Shown: positions 16,154 through 23,587 of the stretch, piece by piece
Layout of the letters: each line of letters begins with the position of its first letter
Position numbering within the stretch: position 1 is the first letter of the stretch
NCBI RefSeq assembly: GCF_049803835.1
Contig: NZ_JBNAGK010000002.1
Coordinates: 186,001 to 250,000 of the forward strand
Source: Pacificoceanicola sp049803835
Lineage (GTDB): Bacteria > Pseudomonadota > Alphaproteobacteria > Rhodobacterales > Rhodobacteraceae
Direction: 5' to 3'
Length of the DNA: 64,000 bases
Notes under the pieces: model-generated
The model's database searches: none
What the model was told of the DNA's origin: nothing
Seen by the model: the letters and a program-made list of their open reading frames with translations, nothing else
Position numbers and translations under genes: made by a program

Positions 16154-16162
16154 AAATACCCC
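16140..16162. repeat. Dispersed ~22-nt element overlapping the P450 stop codon
   Basis: TTTCTTCTTGGTAAAAATACCCC differs from the copy at 7163 mainly in AAA for CCA. The P450 stop TAA lies inside it. It is at a gene 3' end, as at the other sites. Confidence 0.6.
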
Positions 16163-16189
16163 AACACGCCGCTTGTGCCAACTACCACC

Positions 16190-16645
16190 TCAGATCGGCA
16201 GCTCCGTCGTCGCCTTGATCTCCTCCATGGAGAGCAGTGCGGTGACGTTGTGGACCTTCACCTCCGAAATCAGCGCCTGGTAGAAGACGTCATAGGCCCG
16301 TGCGTTGCGCACCCGCACCTTCAGGATATAGTCGATATCGCCCGCCAGCCGGTGCGCCTCCTGCACCTCGGGCCGCTCGCGCAGGGCCTTGAGGAAAGCC
16401 TGCTGCCAGCCCGCGTCGTGCTCCGACGTGCGGATCAGGACGAAGAAGGTCGCCTCGAACCCCAGCGCCTCGGCATCGAGCAGCACCGTCTGCTGGCCGA
16501 TCACCCCGGCCTCCCGCATCTTGCGGATTCGGTTCCAGACCGGGGTCTTGGACGAGCCCACTTCCTTCGCGATGTCGTCCAGCGACCGGCTGGCGTCGCG
16601 CTGCAGGGCGCGGAGAATTTTCCGGTCGGTCTCGTCGATCTTCAT
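16190..16645 (-). CDS. Lrp/AsnC family transcriptional regulator
   Basis: The 151 aa regulator has an N-terminal AsnC HTH (KIDETDRKILRALQRDASRSLDDIAKEVGSSKTPVWNRIRKM, residues 2-45) and a C-terminal RAM ligand domain (LIRTSEHDAGWQQAFLKALRERPEVQEAHRLAGDIDYILKV). The ATG at 16645 is chosen because it gives the normal N-terminus. It is divergently transcribed from the sulfur cluster, with 150 bp between, which suggests control of that cluster or of its own gene in response to an amino acid. In other Rhodobacteraceae an Lrp gene at this place is typical, which supports the link. Confidence 0.92.
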   Translation of the reverse strand: MKIDETDRKILRALQRDASRSLDDIAKEVGSSKTPVWNRIRKMREAGVIGQQTVLLDAEALGFEATFFVLIRTSEHDAGWQQAFLKALRERPEVQEAHRLAGDIDYILKVRVRNARAYDVFYQALISEVKVHNVTALLSMEEIKATTELPI

Positions 16646-16795
16646 CTTTGTTCCAAACTCCCGGCCAATACGGGACAAACGCACTCTCGCGGGACGGATT
16701 TAGAACATTGATCCTTATCTTGGCAAGCATCTGGTGAGGATGCAGGAAAATTTCCTATATTGAGGCCTAGAAACGCAAACCGGAAAGGCTTCGCC

Positions 16796-17605
16796 ATGCC
16801 CACCGACATCCTGCCCCTGACCCGACCCGAGCAGAGCGACAGCCTGATCCGTTGCGGCGCGGTCTGCTTTGTCGGTGCCGGACCGGGCGATGCCGGGCTG
16901 CTGACGCTGAACGCCCTGCGCGCCATCGAAGCCGCCGAGGTCATCCTGCACGACCGGCTGGTCTCTGACGAGGTGCTTGCGCTTGCAAGTCCCGACGCCA
17001 CGCTGATCCCGGTCGGAAAGGAAGGCTTCGGCCCGTCCATGCCGCAGGACGAAATCAACCGCCTGATCGTGCTCTACGCCTACGCCGGGCTGCGGGTGGT
17101 GCGCCTCAAGGGCGGCGATCCGGCCATTTTCGGCCGCCTCGACGAGGAAATCGCCGCACTGGAACTGGAAGGCATCGCCTGGTCGGTGGTTCCCGGCATC
17201 ACCGCCGCCTCCGCCGCCGTCGCCGCCGTGGGCCAGTCGCTGACCTCGCGCGGTCGCAATGCCAGCCTGCGCATCCTCACAGGCCATGTCATGGAAGGCT
17301 TTGCCGAGCAGGACTGGCGGGCGCTGGCCCGCTCCGGCGAGGTTGCCGCAATCTACATGGGCAAGAAGGCGGCGCGGTTCATCCAGGGTCGCCTGATGAT
17401 GCATGGCGCCGATCCGGCAACGCCGGTCACGCTGGTTGCCAACGCCTCCCGCGCCGACCAACAGGTGCTCGCCTCTACCCTCGGCACGCTGGCGCAGGAT
17501 CTCGCCGCATCGGACCTCACTGGCCCCGCTCTCACCCTTTATGGCATCGCACCCCGCGCCGCCGCTCCCGCCCTTTCCGACATCCGCAAGCAGGAGGTTT
17601 CCTGA
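16796..17605 (+). CDS. cobA: Uroporphyrinogen-III C-methyltransferase (sirohaem synthesis)
   Basis: The 269 aa SAM-dependent enzyme converts uroporphyrinogen III to precorrin-2, the first step to sirohaem. Family signatures are VGAGPGDAGLLTLNALRAI near the N-terminus, then LHDRLVS, VVRLKGGDPAIFGR, VPGITAASAAVAAVGQSLTSRG and AIYMGKKAA. The dehydrogenase/chelatase part of fused CysG is absent, so those steps must come from elsewhere. Sirohaem is the cofactor of the sulfite reductase encoded two genes on. The ATG at 16796 starts the operon; the next gene follows after 1 base. Confidence 0.93.
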   Translation: MPTDILPLTRPEQSDSLIRCGAVCFVGAGPGDAGLLTLNALRAIEAAEVILHDRLVSDEVLALASPDATLIPVGKEGFGPSMPQDEINRLIVLYAYAGLRVVRLKGGDPAIFGRLDEEIAALELEGIAWSVVPGITAASAAVAAVGQSLTSRGRNASLRILTGHVMEGFAEQDWRALARSGEVAAIYMGKKAARFIQGRLMMHGADPATPVTLVANASRADQQVLASTLGTLAQDLAASDLTGPALTLYGIAPRAAAPALSDIRKQEVS

Positions 17606-17606
17606 C

Positions 17607-17906
17607 ATGGCCCGCGCCTTCACCCCGAAAGTCATCACCGCCAATGCCCTGATCGAGGGCGATGTGATCTACCTCGCCGCCAACGACAACTGGACCCGCG
17701 AGCTGAGCGAGGCCGAGCTGCTGACCGACGAGGCCCATGCCCAGCTGCGCCTCGTCGAAGCCAGTTTGCGGCACGCGGAGGCGGTGGGCGTCTACCTCGC
17801 CGACGTCAAGGCAGGCAACACGGGCCCCGAGCCGGTGCATTTCCGCGAAGACTTCCGCCGCACTGGCCCCTCCAACTACTTCCACGGCAAGCAGGCCGAG
17901 GGGTGA
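17607..17906 (+). CDS. DUF2849 protein of the sulfite reduction operon
   Basis: The 99 aa protein (MARAFTPKVITANALIEGDVIYLAANDNWTR at its start) matches DUF2849, found almost only between cobA-type and cysI-type genes in alphaproteobacteria. Its function is unknown; the constant context suggests a helper for sulfite reductase assembly or regulation. It has no Cys and no membrane span. It follows cobA by 1 base. Downstream, a perfect AT-rich hairpin separates it from cysI. Confidence 0.85.
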   Translation: MARAFTPKVITANALIEGDVIYLAANDNWTRELSEAELLTDEAHAQLRLVEASLRHAEAVGVYLADVKAGNTGPEPVHFREDFRRTGPSNYFHGKQAEG

Positions 17907-17908
17907 GA

Positions 17909-17929
17909 AGAATTTTAGTCTAAAATTCT
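17909..17929. repeat. AT-rich hairpin with GTC loop between DUF2849 and cysI
   Basis: AGAATTTTA (17909-17917), loop GTC, then TAAAATTCT (17921-17929): a perfect 9-bp stem, markedly AT-rich against its surroundings and only 3 bases past the DUF2849 stop. It resembles the 13-bp GTC-loop hairpin at 34515. It could be an intra-operon processing site. Confidence 0.65.
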
Positions 17930-17963
17930 GCTCCCCCTCCGCCCTACCCGCAAGGACCAAGAC

Positions 17964-19634
17964 ATGTACACCTATTCCGAATTCGACGCCGCCTTCGTGG
18001 CTGAGCGCAACCGCCAGTTCCGCCAACAGGTCGAGCGCCGCATCGACGGATCGCTGACCGAGGACGAGTTCAAGCCGCTGCGCCTGATGAATGGCCTCTA
18101 CCTGCAACTGCACGCCTACATGCTGCGCGTCGCCATCCCCTATGGCACGCTGAACAGCGCCCAGATGCGTCAGCTGGCCTATATCGCCGAGCGCTGGGAC
18201 AAGGGCTACGGCCATTTCACCACGCGTCAGAACATTCAGTACAACTGGCCCAAACTCTCGGACGTGCCGGACATGCTCGACGCGCTGGCCGAAGTGCAGA
18301 TGCACGCCATCCAGACTTCCGGCAACACGATCCGCAACGTGACCGCGGACCATTTCGCCGGCGCCGCCGCCGACGAGATCGCCGACCCGCGTCCCGTGGC
18401 CGAGCTGCTGCGCCAGTGGTCTACCGACCATCCGGAATTCCAGTTCCTGCCGCGCAAGTTCAAGATCGCCGTGACCGGCTCCCCGAACGATCGCGCGGTG
18501 ACGGCGGCCCATGACCTCGCCATCCGCATTGTCGAGCGCGATGGCGAGATCGGCTACGCCGTGCTGATCGGCGGCGGCCTGGGCCGGACCCCGATGATCG
18601 GCAAGATCGTCAACGACTTCGTGCCGCAGGCGGACCTGCTGCCCTATGTCGAGGCAGTGGTCTCCGTCTGGAACCTGCTTGGCCGCCGCGACAACAAGTA
18701 CAAGGCCCGGATCAAGATCACCGTGCACGAGCACGGGCTGGACGAAATCCGCGCCCTCGTCGAAGAGCGATTCAAGGAGACGAAGGCCGCCTTCAATGGT
18801 GCGGATCTTGCCCTGTATGATGCCATAAAGGCCCAGTTCGCCGCCCCATCGTTCACAAAACGCCCGATTTCGGCCTTCGAGCGCGCCTATGACACCGACC
18901 CTGTCTTCCGCGCCTGGGCCGATACCAACCTCGCCGAGCATCAGGCCGAGGGCTACGCCATCGCGCAAATCTCTATCAAGGCGCATGGCCAGACTCCGGG
19001 CGACGCCACGGCGGAGCAGATGCGCATCATGGCGGATATCGCCGCCGAGTTCGGGCACGACGAGCTGCGCATCAGCCATGAGCAGAACGTGATCCTGCCG
19101 CACGTCCACAAGGCGGACCTGCCGGAAATCCACGCCCGGCTGAAGTCACACGGGCTGGCGACGGCCAACATCGGCAAGATCAGCGACATCATTGCCTGCC
19201 CCGGCATGGATTACTGCGCGCTGGCGACGGCCCGCTCGATCCCGGTGGCGCAGCAGATCGCGACCCGCTTCGACGAACTCAAGATCGAGAACGACATCGG
19301 CGATCTGAAGATCAAGATTTCCGGCTGCATCAACGCCTGCGGCCATCACCATGTCGGTCACATCGGTATCCTCGGCCTCGACCGCGCCGGGGTGGAGACC
19401 TATCAGATCACGCTGGGCGGCGATCACACCCAGAACGCCGCATTGGGCGAGCGCACCGGACCGGGATTCGGTTACGATGAGATCGTGCCCGCCATCGAGC
19501 GGCTGATCGACGCCTACATGGAGGAGCGCGAGGACGCATCGGAGACCTTCCTCCAGACCTATCGCCGCGTGGGCATGGCCCCCTTCAAGGCCGCGCTCTA
19601 TGATCGCGACCCCGCCCGCGTCGCGGCAGAGTAG
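17964..19634 (+). CDS. cysI: Nitrite/sulfite reductase haemoprotein (assimilatory sulfite reductase)
   Basis: The 556 aa enzyme reduces sulfite to sulfide in six electron steps on a coupled sirohaem-[4Fe-4S] centre. The cluster ligands are visible as CPGMDYCALATA and SGCINACGHHHVGHIG in the C-terminal half. The N-terminal half has MRQLAYIAERWDKGYGHFTTRQNIQYNW, a sirohaem-contacting region. This is the ferredoxin-like or NADPH-independent type with no CysJ partner. It lies in cobA-DUF2849-cysI-cysH-DUF934 order. The ATG at 17964 is preceded by CGCAAGGACCAAGAC. Confidence 0.95.
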   Translation: MYTYSEFDAAFVAERNRQFRQQVERRIDGSLTEDEFKPLRLMNGLYLQLHAYMLRVAIPYGTLNSAQMRQLAYIAERWDKGYGHFTTRQNIQYNWPKLSDVPDMLDALAEVQMHAIQTSGNTIRNVTADHFAGAAADEIADPRPVAELLRQWSTDHPEFQFLPRKFKIAVTGSPNDRAVTAAHDLAIRIVERDGEIGYAVLIGGGLGRTPMIGKIVNDFVPQADLLPYVEAVVSVWNLLGRRDNKYKARIKITVHEHGLDEIRALVEERFKETKAAFNGADLALYDAIKAQFAAPSFTKRPISAFERAYDTDPVFRAWADTNLAEHQAEGYAIAQISIKAHGQTPGDATAEQMRIMADIAAEFGHDELRISHEQNVILPHVHKADLPEIHARLKSHGLATANIGKISDIIACPGMDYCALATARSIPVAQQIATRFDELKIENDIGDLKIKISGCINACGHHHVGHIGILGLDRAGVETYQITLGGDHTQNAALGERTGPGFGYDEIVPAIERLIDAYMEEREDASETFLQTYRRVGMAPFKAALYDRDPARVAAE

Positions 19635-19638
19635 CGCC

Positions 19639-20421
19639 ATGTCGTTGCTTCTTGGCCAGACTGCCCTCGTCGACGGGGCCGATCCGATCCCGAAGGATCT
19701 GGACGCCCTGCGCGACAGGGTCGCGGCGCTGAACGCCCGATACAGACACCACGGTGCGACCGCGGTGCTGGAAGGAGCCTTGCGCGATCCCGAGGCGGGA
19801 AAAATCGCCATGGTGTCGTCCTTCGGCGCCGAATCCGTGGCGCTTCTGCACCTCGTGGCGATGGTCGACCGCAAGACGCCGGTGCTGTTCATCGACACGC
19901 GGCTGCTGTTCGCCGAAACCCTCGCCTATCAGCAGGAGATCGCGGAGCGCTTGCACTTGTCGAACGTCCAGATCGTGCGCACCGCGCCGGAGATCCTCGA
20001 TCAACGCGACCCCTACGGCGCGCTGAGGTTCTCCGACACCGACGCCTGCTGTGCCCTGCGCAAGACGGAGCCGTTGCAGAAGGCGCTGGAGGGGTTCGAC
20101 GGCTGGATCACCGGGCGCAAGCGCTACCAGGCGAAGACCCGGGCGGAGATGGAATTCTTCGAGCTCGAGGAGGCCACCGGCCGGATCAAGGTCAACCCGC
20201 TCGCCCATTGGGGGCCGGAGGACACCCGCGCCTACATGGAAGAGAACCGCCTGCCGAAGCACCCGCTGGTGGCGCAGGGCTACCCTTCGATCGGTTGTGC
20301 GCCATGCACCTCCAAGGTCAAGCCGGGCGAAGACCCCCGCGCCGGGCGCTGGCGCGATCAGGACAAGACCGAATGCGGCATTCACTTCGTGAACGGTGTG
20401 GCCGCGCGCAACAGCATGTAG
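19639..20421 (+). CDS. cysH: Phosphoadenylyl/adenylyl-sulfate reductase (CysH)
   Basis: The 260 aa thioredoxin-dependent enzyme reduces activated sulfate to sulfite. It has SSFGAESVALLHL (PP-loop), the Cys pair in DACCALRKTEPL, the pair in GCAPCTSKV, and the catalytic Cys in ECGIHF near the C-terminus. The CC and CxxC pairs ligate a [4Fe-4S] cluster, which marks the bacterial APS-reductase type rather than the cluster-free E. coli PAPS type. It starts 4 bases after the cysI stop. Confidence 0.94.
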   Translation: MSLLLGQTALVDGADPIPKDLDALRDRVAALNARYRHHGATAVLEGALRDPEAGKIAMVSSFGAESVALLHLVAMVDRKTPVLFIDTRLLFAETLAYQQEIAERLHLSNVQIVRTAPEILDQRDPYGALRFSDTDACCALRKTEPLQKALEGFDGWITGRKRYQAKTRAEMEFFELEEATGRIKVNPLAHWGPEDTRAYMEENRLPKHPLVAQGYPSIGCAPCTSKVKPGEDPRAGRWRDQDKTECGIHFVNGVAARNSM

Positions 20422-20422
20422 G

Positions 20423-20439
20423 GCGGGGCTTTGCCCCGC
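20423..20439. repeat. GC-rich hairpin between cysH and DUF934
   Basis: GCGGGGC-TTT-GCCCCGC lies directly after the cysH stop. There is no T-run, so it is more likely an mRNA stability element than a terminator. Confidence 0.55.
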
Positions 20440-20468
20440 ACCCCCGACAAGACAGAAGGAGCACCCAG

Positions 20469-20831
20469 ATGCCCATCGTGACCGACACCGGCTTTGCCGA
20501 GGATGACTACACCGGCGAGATCGTCGACCTGCCCTCCGACACCGACCCGGCGACCCTCAAGGCGTCGAACGCGGAGATGATCCGCATCGACTTCCCGAGC
20601 TTCGCCGATGGCCGTGGTTTCACCCTCGCCCGCCTGCTGCGGTTGCGCGGCTACAAGGGCCGCCTGCGGGCCCGGGGCCATGTGATCGCGGACCAGTATG
20701 CCATGGCTCGTCGGGCCGGCTTCGACGAGGTGGAAATCGACGAGGCTCTTGCGAGCCGTCAGCCGGAGGACCAGTGGCTCTTCCGTGCGGACTGGCAGAA
20801 AAACGACTACCAGGCCCGCCTGCGCGGCTGA
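20469..20831 (+). CDS. DUF934 protein of the sulfate/sulfite reduction operon
   Basis: The 120 aa protein has the DUF934 core IRIDFPSFADGRGFTLARLLRLRGYKGRLRARGHVIADQYAMARRAGFDEVEID. The family is nearly always encoded beside cysH/cysI (sometimes called CysX in databases), with no proven activity. The ATG at 20469 has AGAAGGAGC just upstream. The operon seems to end here; a possible FNR-type box and the fpr gene follow. Confidence 0.88.
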   Translation: MPIVTDTGFAEDDYTGEIVDLPSDTDPATLKASNAEMIRIDFPSFADGRGFTLARLLRLRGYKGRLRARGHVIADQYAMARRAGFDEVEIDEALASRQPEDQWLFRADWQKNDYQARLRG

Positions 20832-20896
20832 AAATCATGGCGCATCGGGGGGCACACGCGGGCTTTTCGCCCCCGTGGCCCCATGCCGCCTTTCAT

Positions 20897-20910
20897 CTGA
20901 CCTGAATCAA
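20897..20910. promoter_or_regulatory. Possible FNR/CRP-type box upstream of fpr
   Basis: CTGAC-CTGA-ATCAA fits the TTGAT/C-N4-ATCAA half-site pattern of FnrL, with its 3' half perfect and two mismatches in the 5' half. It sits 45 bp before the fpr ATG. Weak evidence from one site. Confidence 0.3.
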
Positions 20911-20954
20911 AGCTAATTCCGAGGTGTCGGTTTAGACCGCCGGCAAGAGACACA

Positions 20955-21818
20955 ATGACAGAGTTGACGCCCGTGACCGAATCCACCGCAATCAAGGCCG
21001 ACGCGCCGAAGACCATGGCCATGCCGGACGCGCAGACCGTGACCGAGGTGAAGCACTACACCGACCGTCTGTTCTCCTTCCGCTGCACCCGCCCCGGCAC
21101 CATGCGCTTCCGCTCCGGCGAGTTCGTGATGATCGGCCTGATGGGCGATCCGGACCCGAAGACCGGCAAGGTCAAGCCGCTGCTGCGCGCCTATTCCATC
21201 GCCTCGCCGTCGTGGGACGAGGAACTCGAGTTCTATTCGATCAAGGTGCAGGACGGCCCGCTGACCTCCAAGCTCCAGCACATCAAGGTCGGCGACGAGA
21301 TCATCCTGCGCCCCAAGCCCGTCGGCACGCTGGTGCATGACGCGCTGCTTCCCGGCAAGAGGCTGTGGTTCTTCGCCACCGGCACCGGCTTCGCGCCCTT
21401 CGCCTCGCTCCTGCGCGAGCCGCAGACCTACGAGGATTACGACGAGGTCATCATCACGCACACCTGCCGCGAGGTTGGCGAGCTGACCTATGGCCACGAC
21501 CTGATCGAGAGCCTGAAGACCGACGAGCTTCTGAACGAGGTCATCGGCGAGGGGTTCTGGAAGAAGATCAAGTACTACCCGACCACGACCCGCGAGGAGA
21601 GCCCGAAGATGGGCCGCATCACCGATCTGATGCGCTCGGGCGAGGCCTTCGCCGATCTCGGCGTCCCCCCGCTGAACAAGGAGACAGACCGCGCGATGAT
21701 CTGCGGCAACCTCGCCTTCAACCTCGAACTGAAGGCGATGCTGGAGGATTACGGCCTCGAAGAGGGCGCCAACTCCGATCCCAAGCATTACGTCGTGGAG
21801 AAGGCTTTCCTCGACTGA
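20955..21818 (+). CDS. fpr: Ferredoxin-NADP+ reductase
   Basis: The 287 aa FAD enzyme moves electrons between NADPH and ferredoxin or flavodoxin. It has RFRSGEFVMIGL, the FAD-binding LRAYSIASPSWDEELEFYSIKV (RxYS), and the NADP-site WFFATGTGFAPFASLLRE, followed by ITHTCREVGELTYG. It ends with the typical YVVEKAFLD. It could feed reductant to the sulfite reductase upstream or support oxidative stress defence. The ATG at 20955 has a weak ribosome site. A clear terminator follows at 21844. Confidence 0.95.
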   Translation: MTELTPVTESTAIKADAPKTMAMPDAQTVTEVKHYTDRLFSFRCTRPGTMRFRSGEFVMIGLMGDPDPKTGKVKPLLRAYSIASPSWDEELEFYSIKVQDGPLTSKLQHIKVGDEIILRPKPVGTLVHDALLPGKRLWFFATGTGFAPFASLLREPQTYEDYDEVIITHTCREVGELTYGHDLIESLKTDELLNEVIGEGFWKKIKYYPTTTREESPKMGRITDLMRSGEAFADLGVPPLNKETDRAMICGNLAFNLELKAMLEDYGLEEGANSDPKHYVVEKAFLD

Positions 21819-21843
21819 GGCAAGCCGTTCATCGCGCTATGAA

Positions 21844-21872
21844 AAAGGGCCGCCCGGATGGAGCGGCCCTTT
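21844..21872. terminator. Rho-independent terminator after fpr (bidirectional)
   Basis: AAAGGGCCGC (21844-21853) pairs with GCGGCCCTTT (21863-21872). It is flanked by A-runs on the 5' side and T-rich sequence on the 3' side, so it can serve both fpr and the convergent alanine-rich gene. Confidence 0.85.
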
Positions 21873-21893
21873 GCTTTTGGCGTATCGGCGGTG

Positions 21894-22784
21894 TCAGTTC
21901 TCGAGACCGAGCAACACCTTGACCTGGTCGAGCGCGGTCTGAGTGACCTGCCCGTCCCTGACCGCATCCAGCGCTGCCTTGGCACTGATCTTCTTGAGAT
22001 TGCTCAGGTCCGACTCGTCGATGTACTGCGCGATCTTCTCGTAATCGAACCCGCCGACCGTCAGCAGCTCGGACAGCTGGACCCCGTCCACCGTCGGCTC
22101 TGCCGCTTCGGCTCCGGCGACGGCCGTATCGCTGGCATCGCTGGCGGCATCCGTGGCGGCGTCGACCGCACCCGTGACAGCATCCGTGGCCGCATCCGCG
22201 GTCTCCGCACCCGCCTCGAAGGCGTTGTTGATCATCTCGCCCGCGCCGTTCACTGCGGCATCCGCTGCGCCGGTTGCCGCATCCGCAGCGGATTGAGCCG
22301 CCTGCGCCGCTTCGTCCACCGCGGTTTCAACGGCTTCCGCTGCCTCTGCGGCGGTCTCTTCCACGGCCTTGGCCGCTTCTTCCGCTGCAGCCGCCGCCGC
22401 GTCCGCTTCGGCCTTGGCCGCGGCTTCCGCCTCGGCGGCCTCTGCTTCCGCCTTCGCCGCCGCTTCCGCGGCTGCCTCTGCCTCGGCTTTCGCCGCCGCT
22501 TCAGCCTCCGCCGCCTCGGCTTCCGCCTTCGCGGCAGCTTCCGCCTCGGCCTTCTCCGCAGCCGCCTTTGCCTCGGCCTCGGCCTGCGCCGCGGCTTCTT
22601 CGGCGGCCTTGGCTTCGGCTTCCGCCTTCGCCTTGGCTTCCGCTTCAGCCTTGGCGGCCGCTTCTGCCGCCGCGTCCGCTTCGGCCTGCGCGATTGCGGC
22701 CTTCTCGGGCATGTTGTTGCTGTACACGTAGTAGCCACCGGCTGCGGCCAGCACCACGACCCCAAGGATCACGAGATTTTTCAT
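21894..22784 (-). CDS. Membrane-anchored alanine-rich coiled-coil protein
   Basis: The 296 aa protein has three parts. Residues 3-22 (NLVILGVVVLAAAGGYYVYS) are an N-terminal anchor or uncleaved signal. Residues ~28-165 are a low-complexity run of AEA, AKAEAEA and AEAAAKAE repeats that should form a long helix, much like the TolA central domain. Residues ~165-240 are an Ala/Asp/Thr-rich linker, and the last ~60 residues are a compact ordered segment (VQLSELLTVGGFDYEKIAQYIDESDLSNLKK). The tail is probably the functional domain. It is not recognised as a named family. The ATG at 22784 follows GGAAGGGGCAAC; an upstream extension is GC-rich non-coding sequence shared with the infC promoter region. 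Confidence 0.8.
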   Translation of the reverse strand: MKNLVILGVVVLAAAGGYYVYSNNMPEKAAIAQAEADAAAEAAAKAEAEAKAKAEAEAKAAEEAAAQAEAEAKAAAEKAEAEAAAKAEAEAAEAEAAAKAEAEAAAEAAAKAEAEAAEAEAAAKAEADAAAAAAEEAAKAVEETAAEAAEAVETAVDEAAQAAQSAADAATGAADAAVNGAGEMINNAFEAGAETADAATDAVTGAVDAATDAASDASDTAVAGAEAAEPTVDGVQLSELLTVGGFDYEKIAQYIDESDLSNLKKISAKAALDAVRDGQVTQTALDQVKVLLGLEN

Positions 22785-22977
22785 GTTGCCCCTTCCTTTC
22801 CCGTCCGGACGCCCCGCTGAGGCGCACTCTGCCCCGATGTGCGCTCGCAGCGATGCAACTGCAAGGGGAAACCTGCTGAATCCTCCGCATATCCGGCGAA
22901 ATGCCGCTTGAAACGGCCCCTGCGCAAGTTTACCTTGCGCGTCTAACCGACCAACGGAAATCATCAGGAGCAAACCC

Positions 22978-23523
22978 ATAGCCCGCAGACCTCACAACGC
23001 GCCGCCAACGCGCGAAACCGGCCCCCGGATCAACGGACGAATCCGGGCGCCTGAAATCCGACTCATCGGTGCCGAAGGCGAGAACATCGGGGTCGTCACC
23101 CCGGCGCGCGCCATGGACCTTGCCGAAGAGGCCGGTCTTGACCTTGTCGAGATTTCCCCGAATGCGACCCCGCCGGTCTGCAAGATCATGGACTTCGGCA
23201 AGTACAAGTACGAACAGCAGAAGCGCGAGTCCGAAGCCCGAAAGAAGCAGAAGATCATCGAGGTCAAGGAAATCAAGTTCCGTCCGGGGACCGATACTCA
23301 TGACTACGACGTGAAGATGCGCAGCGTCTTCAAGTTCCTCGAAGCGGGCGACAAGGTGAAGATCACCCTGCGCTTCCGGGGCCGCGAGATGGCGCACCAG
23401 AACCTGGGACGTGAATTGCTCGAGCGGGTTGCCGAGGACGTCAAAGAGGTCGGCAAGGTCGAGAACATGCCGAAGATGGAAGGCCGCCAGATGGTCATGA
23501 TGATCGGGCCGGTGGCGAAATAA
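22978..23523 (+). CDS. infC: Translation initiation factor IF-3 (ATA start)
   Basis: The 181 aa factor prevents premature subunit joining and proofreads start codons. The N-domain begins (M)ARRPHNAPPTRETGPRINGRIRAPEIRLI; the linker KYKYEQQKRESEARKKQK and C-domain IKFRPGTDTHDYDVKMRSVFKFL are standard. No ATG or GTG lies at the family N-terminus. The codon there is ATA at 22978, with AGGAG (22966-22970) 7 bases upstream. Rare AUU/AUC/AUA starts are the known autoregulation device of infC: IF-3 rejects them, so excess protein lowers its own synthesis. Starting at the first ATG (23113) would remove 45 conserved residues. Confidence 0.95.
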   Translation: MARRPHNAPPTRETGPRINGRIRAPEIRLIGAEGENIGVVTPARAMDLAEEAGLDLVEISPNATPPVCKIMDFGKYKYEQQKRESEARKKQKIIEVKEIKFRPGTDTHDYDVKMRSVFKFLEAGDKVKITLRFRGREMAHQNLGRELLERVAEDVKEVGKVENMPKMEGRQMVMMIGPVAK

Positions 23524-23547
23524 GCCTCAGCGCCTGATCAGGACAGG

Positions 23548-23575
23548 AACCCGCCGAAAATCGGCGGGTTTTTTT
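23548..23575 (+). terminator. Rho-independent terminator of infC
   Basis: AACCCGCCGA-AAA-TCGGCGGGTT is a perfect 10-bp stem with a 3-base loop followed by TTTTT. It lies 25 bases past the infC stop. Confidence 0.95.
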
Positions 23576-23587
23576 GTTTTCAAGGGG

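Noticed and set aside
22274..22879. Proline/leucine-rich plus-strand protein
   Set aside because: It is the antisense of the alanine-rich coding repeats of the minus-strand gene.
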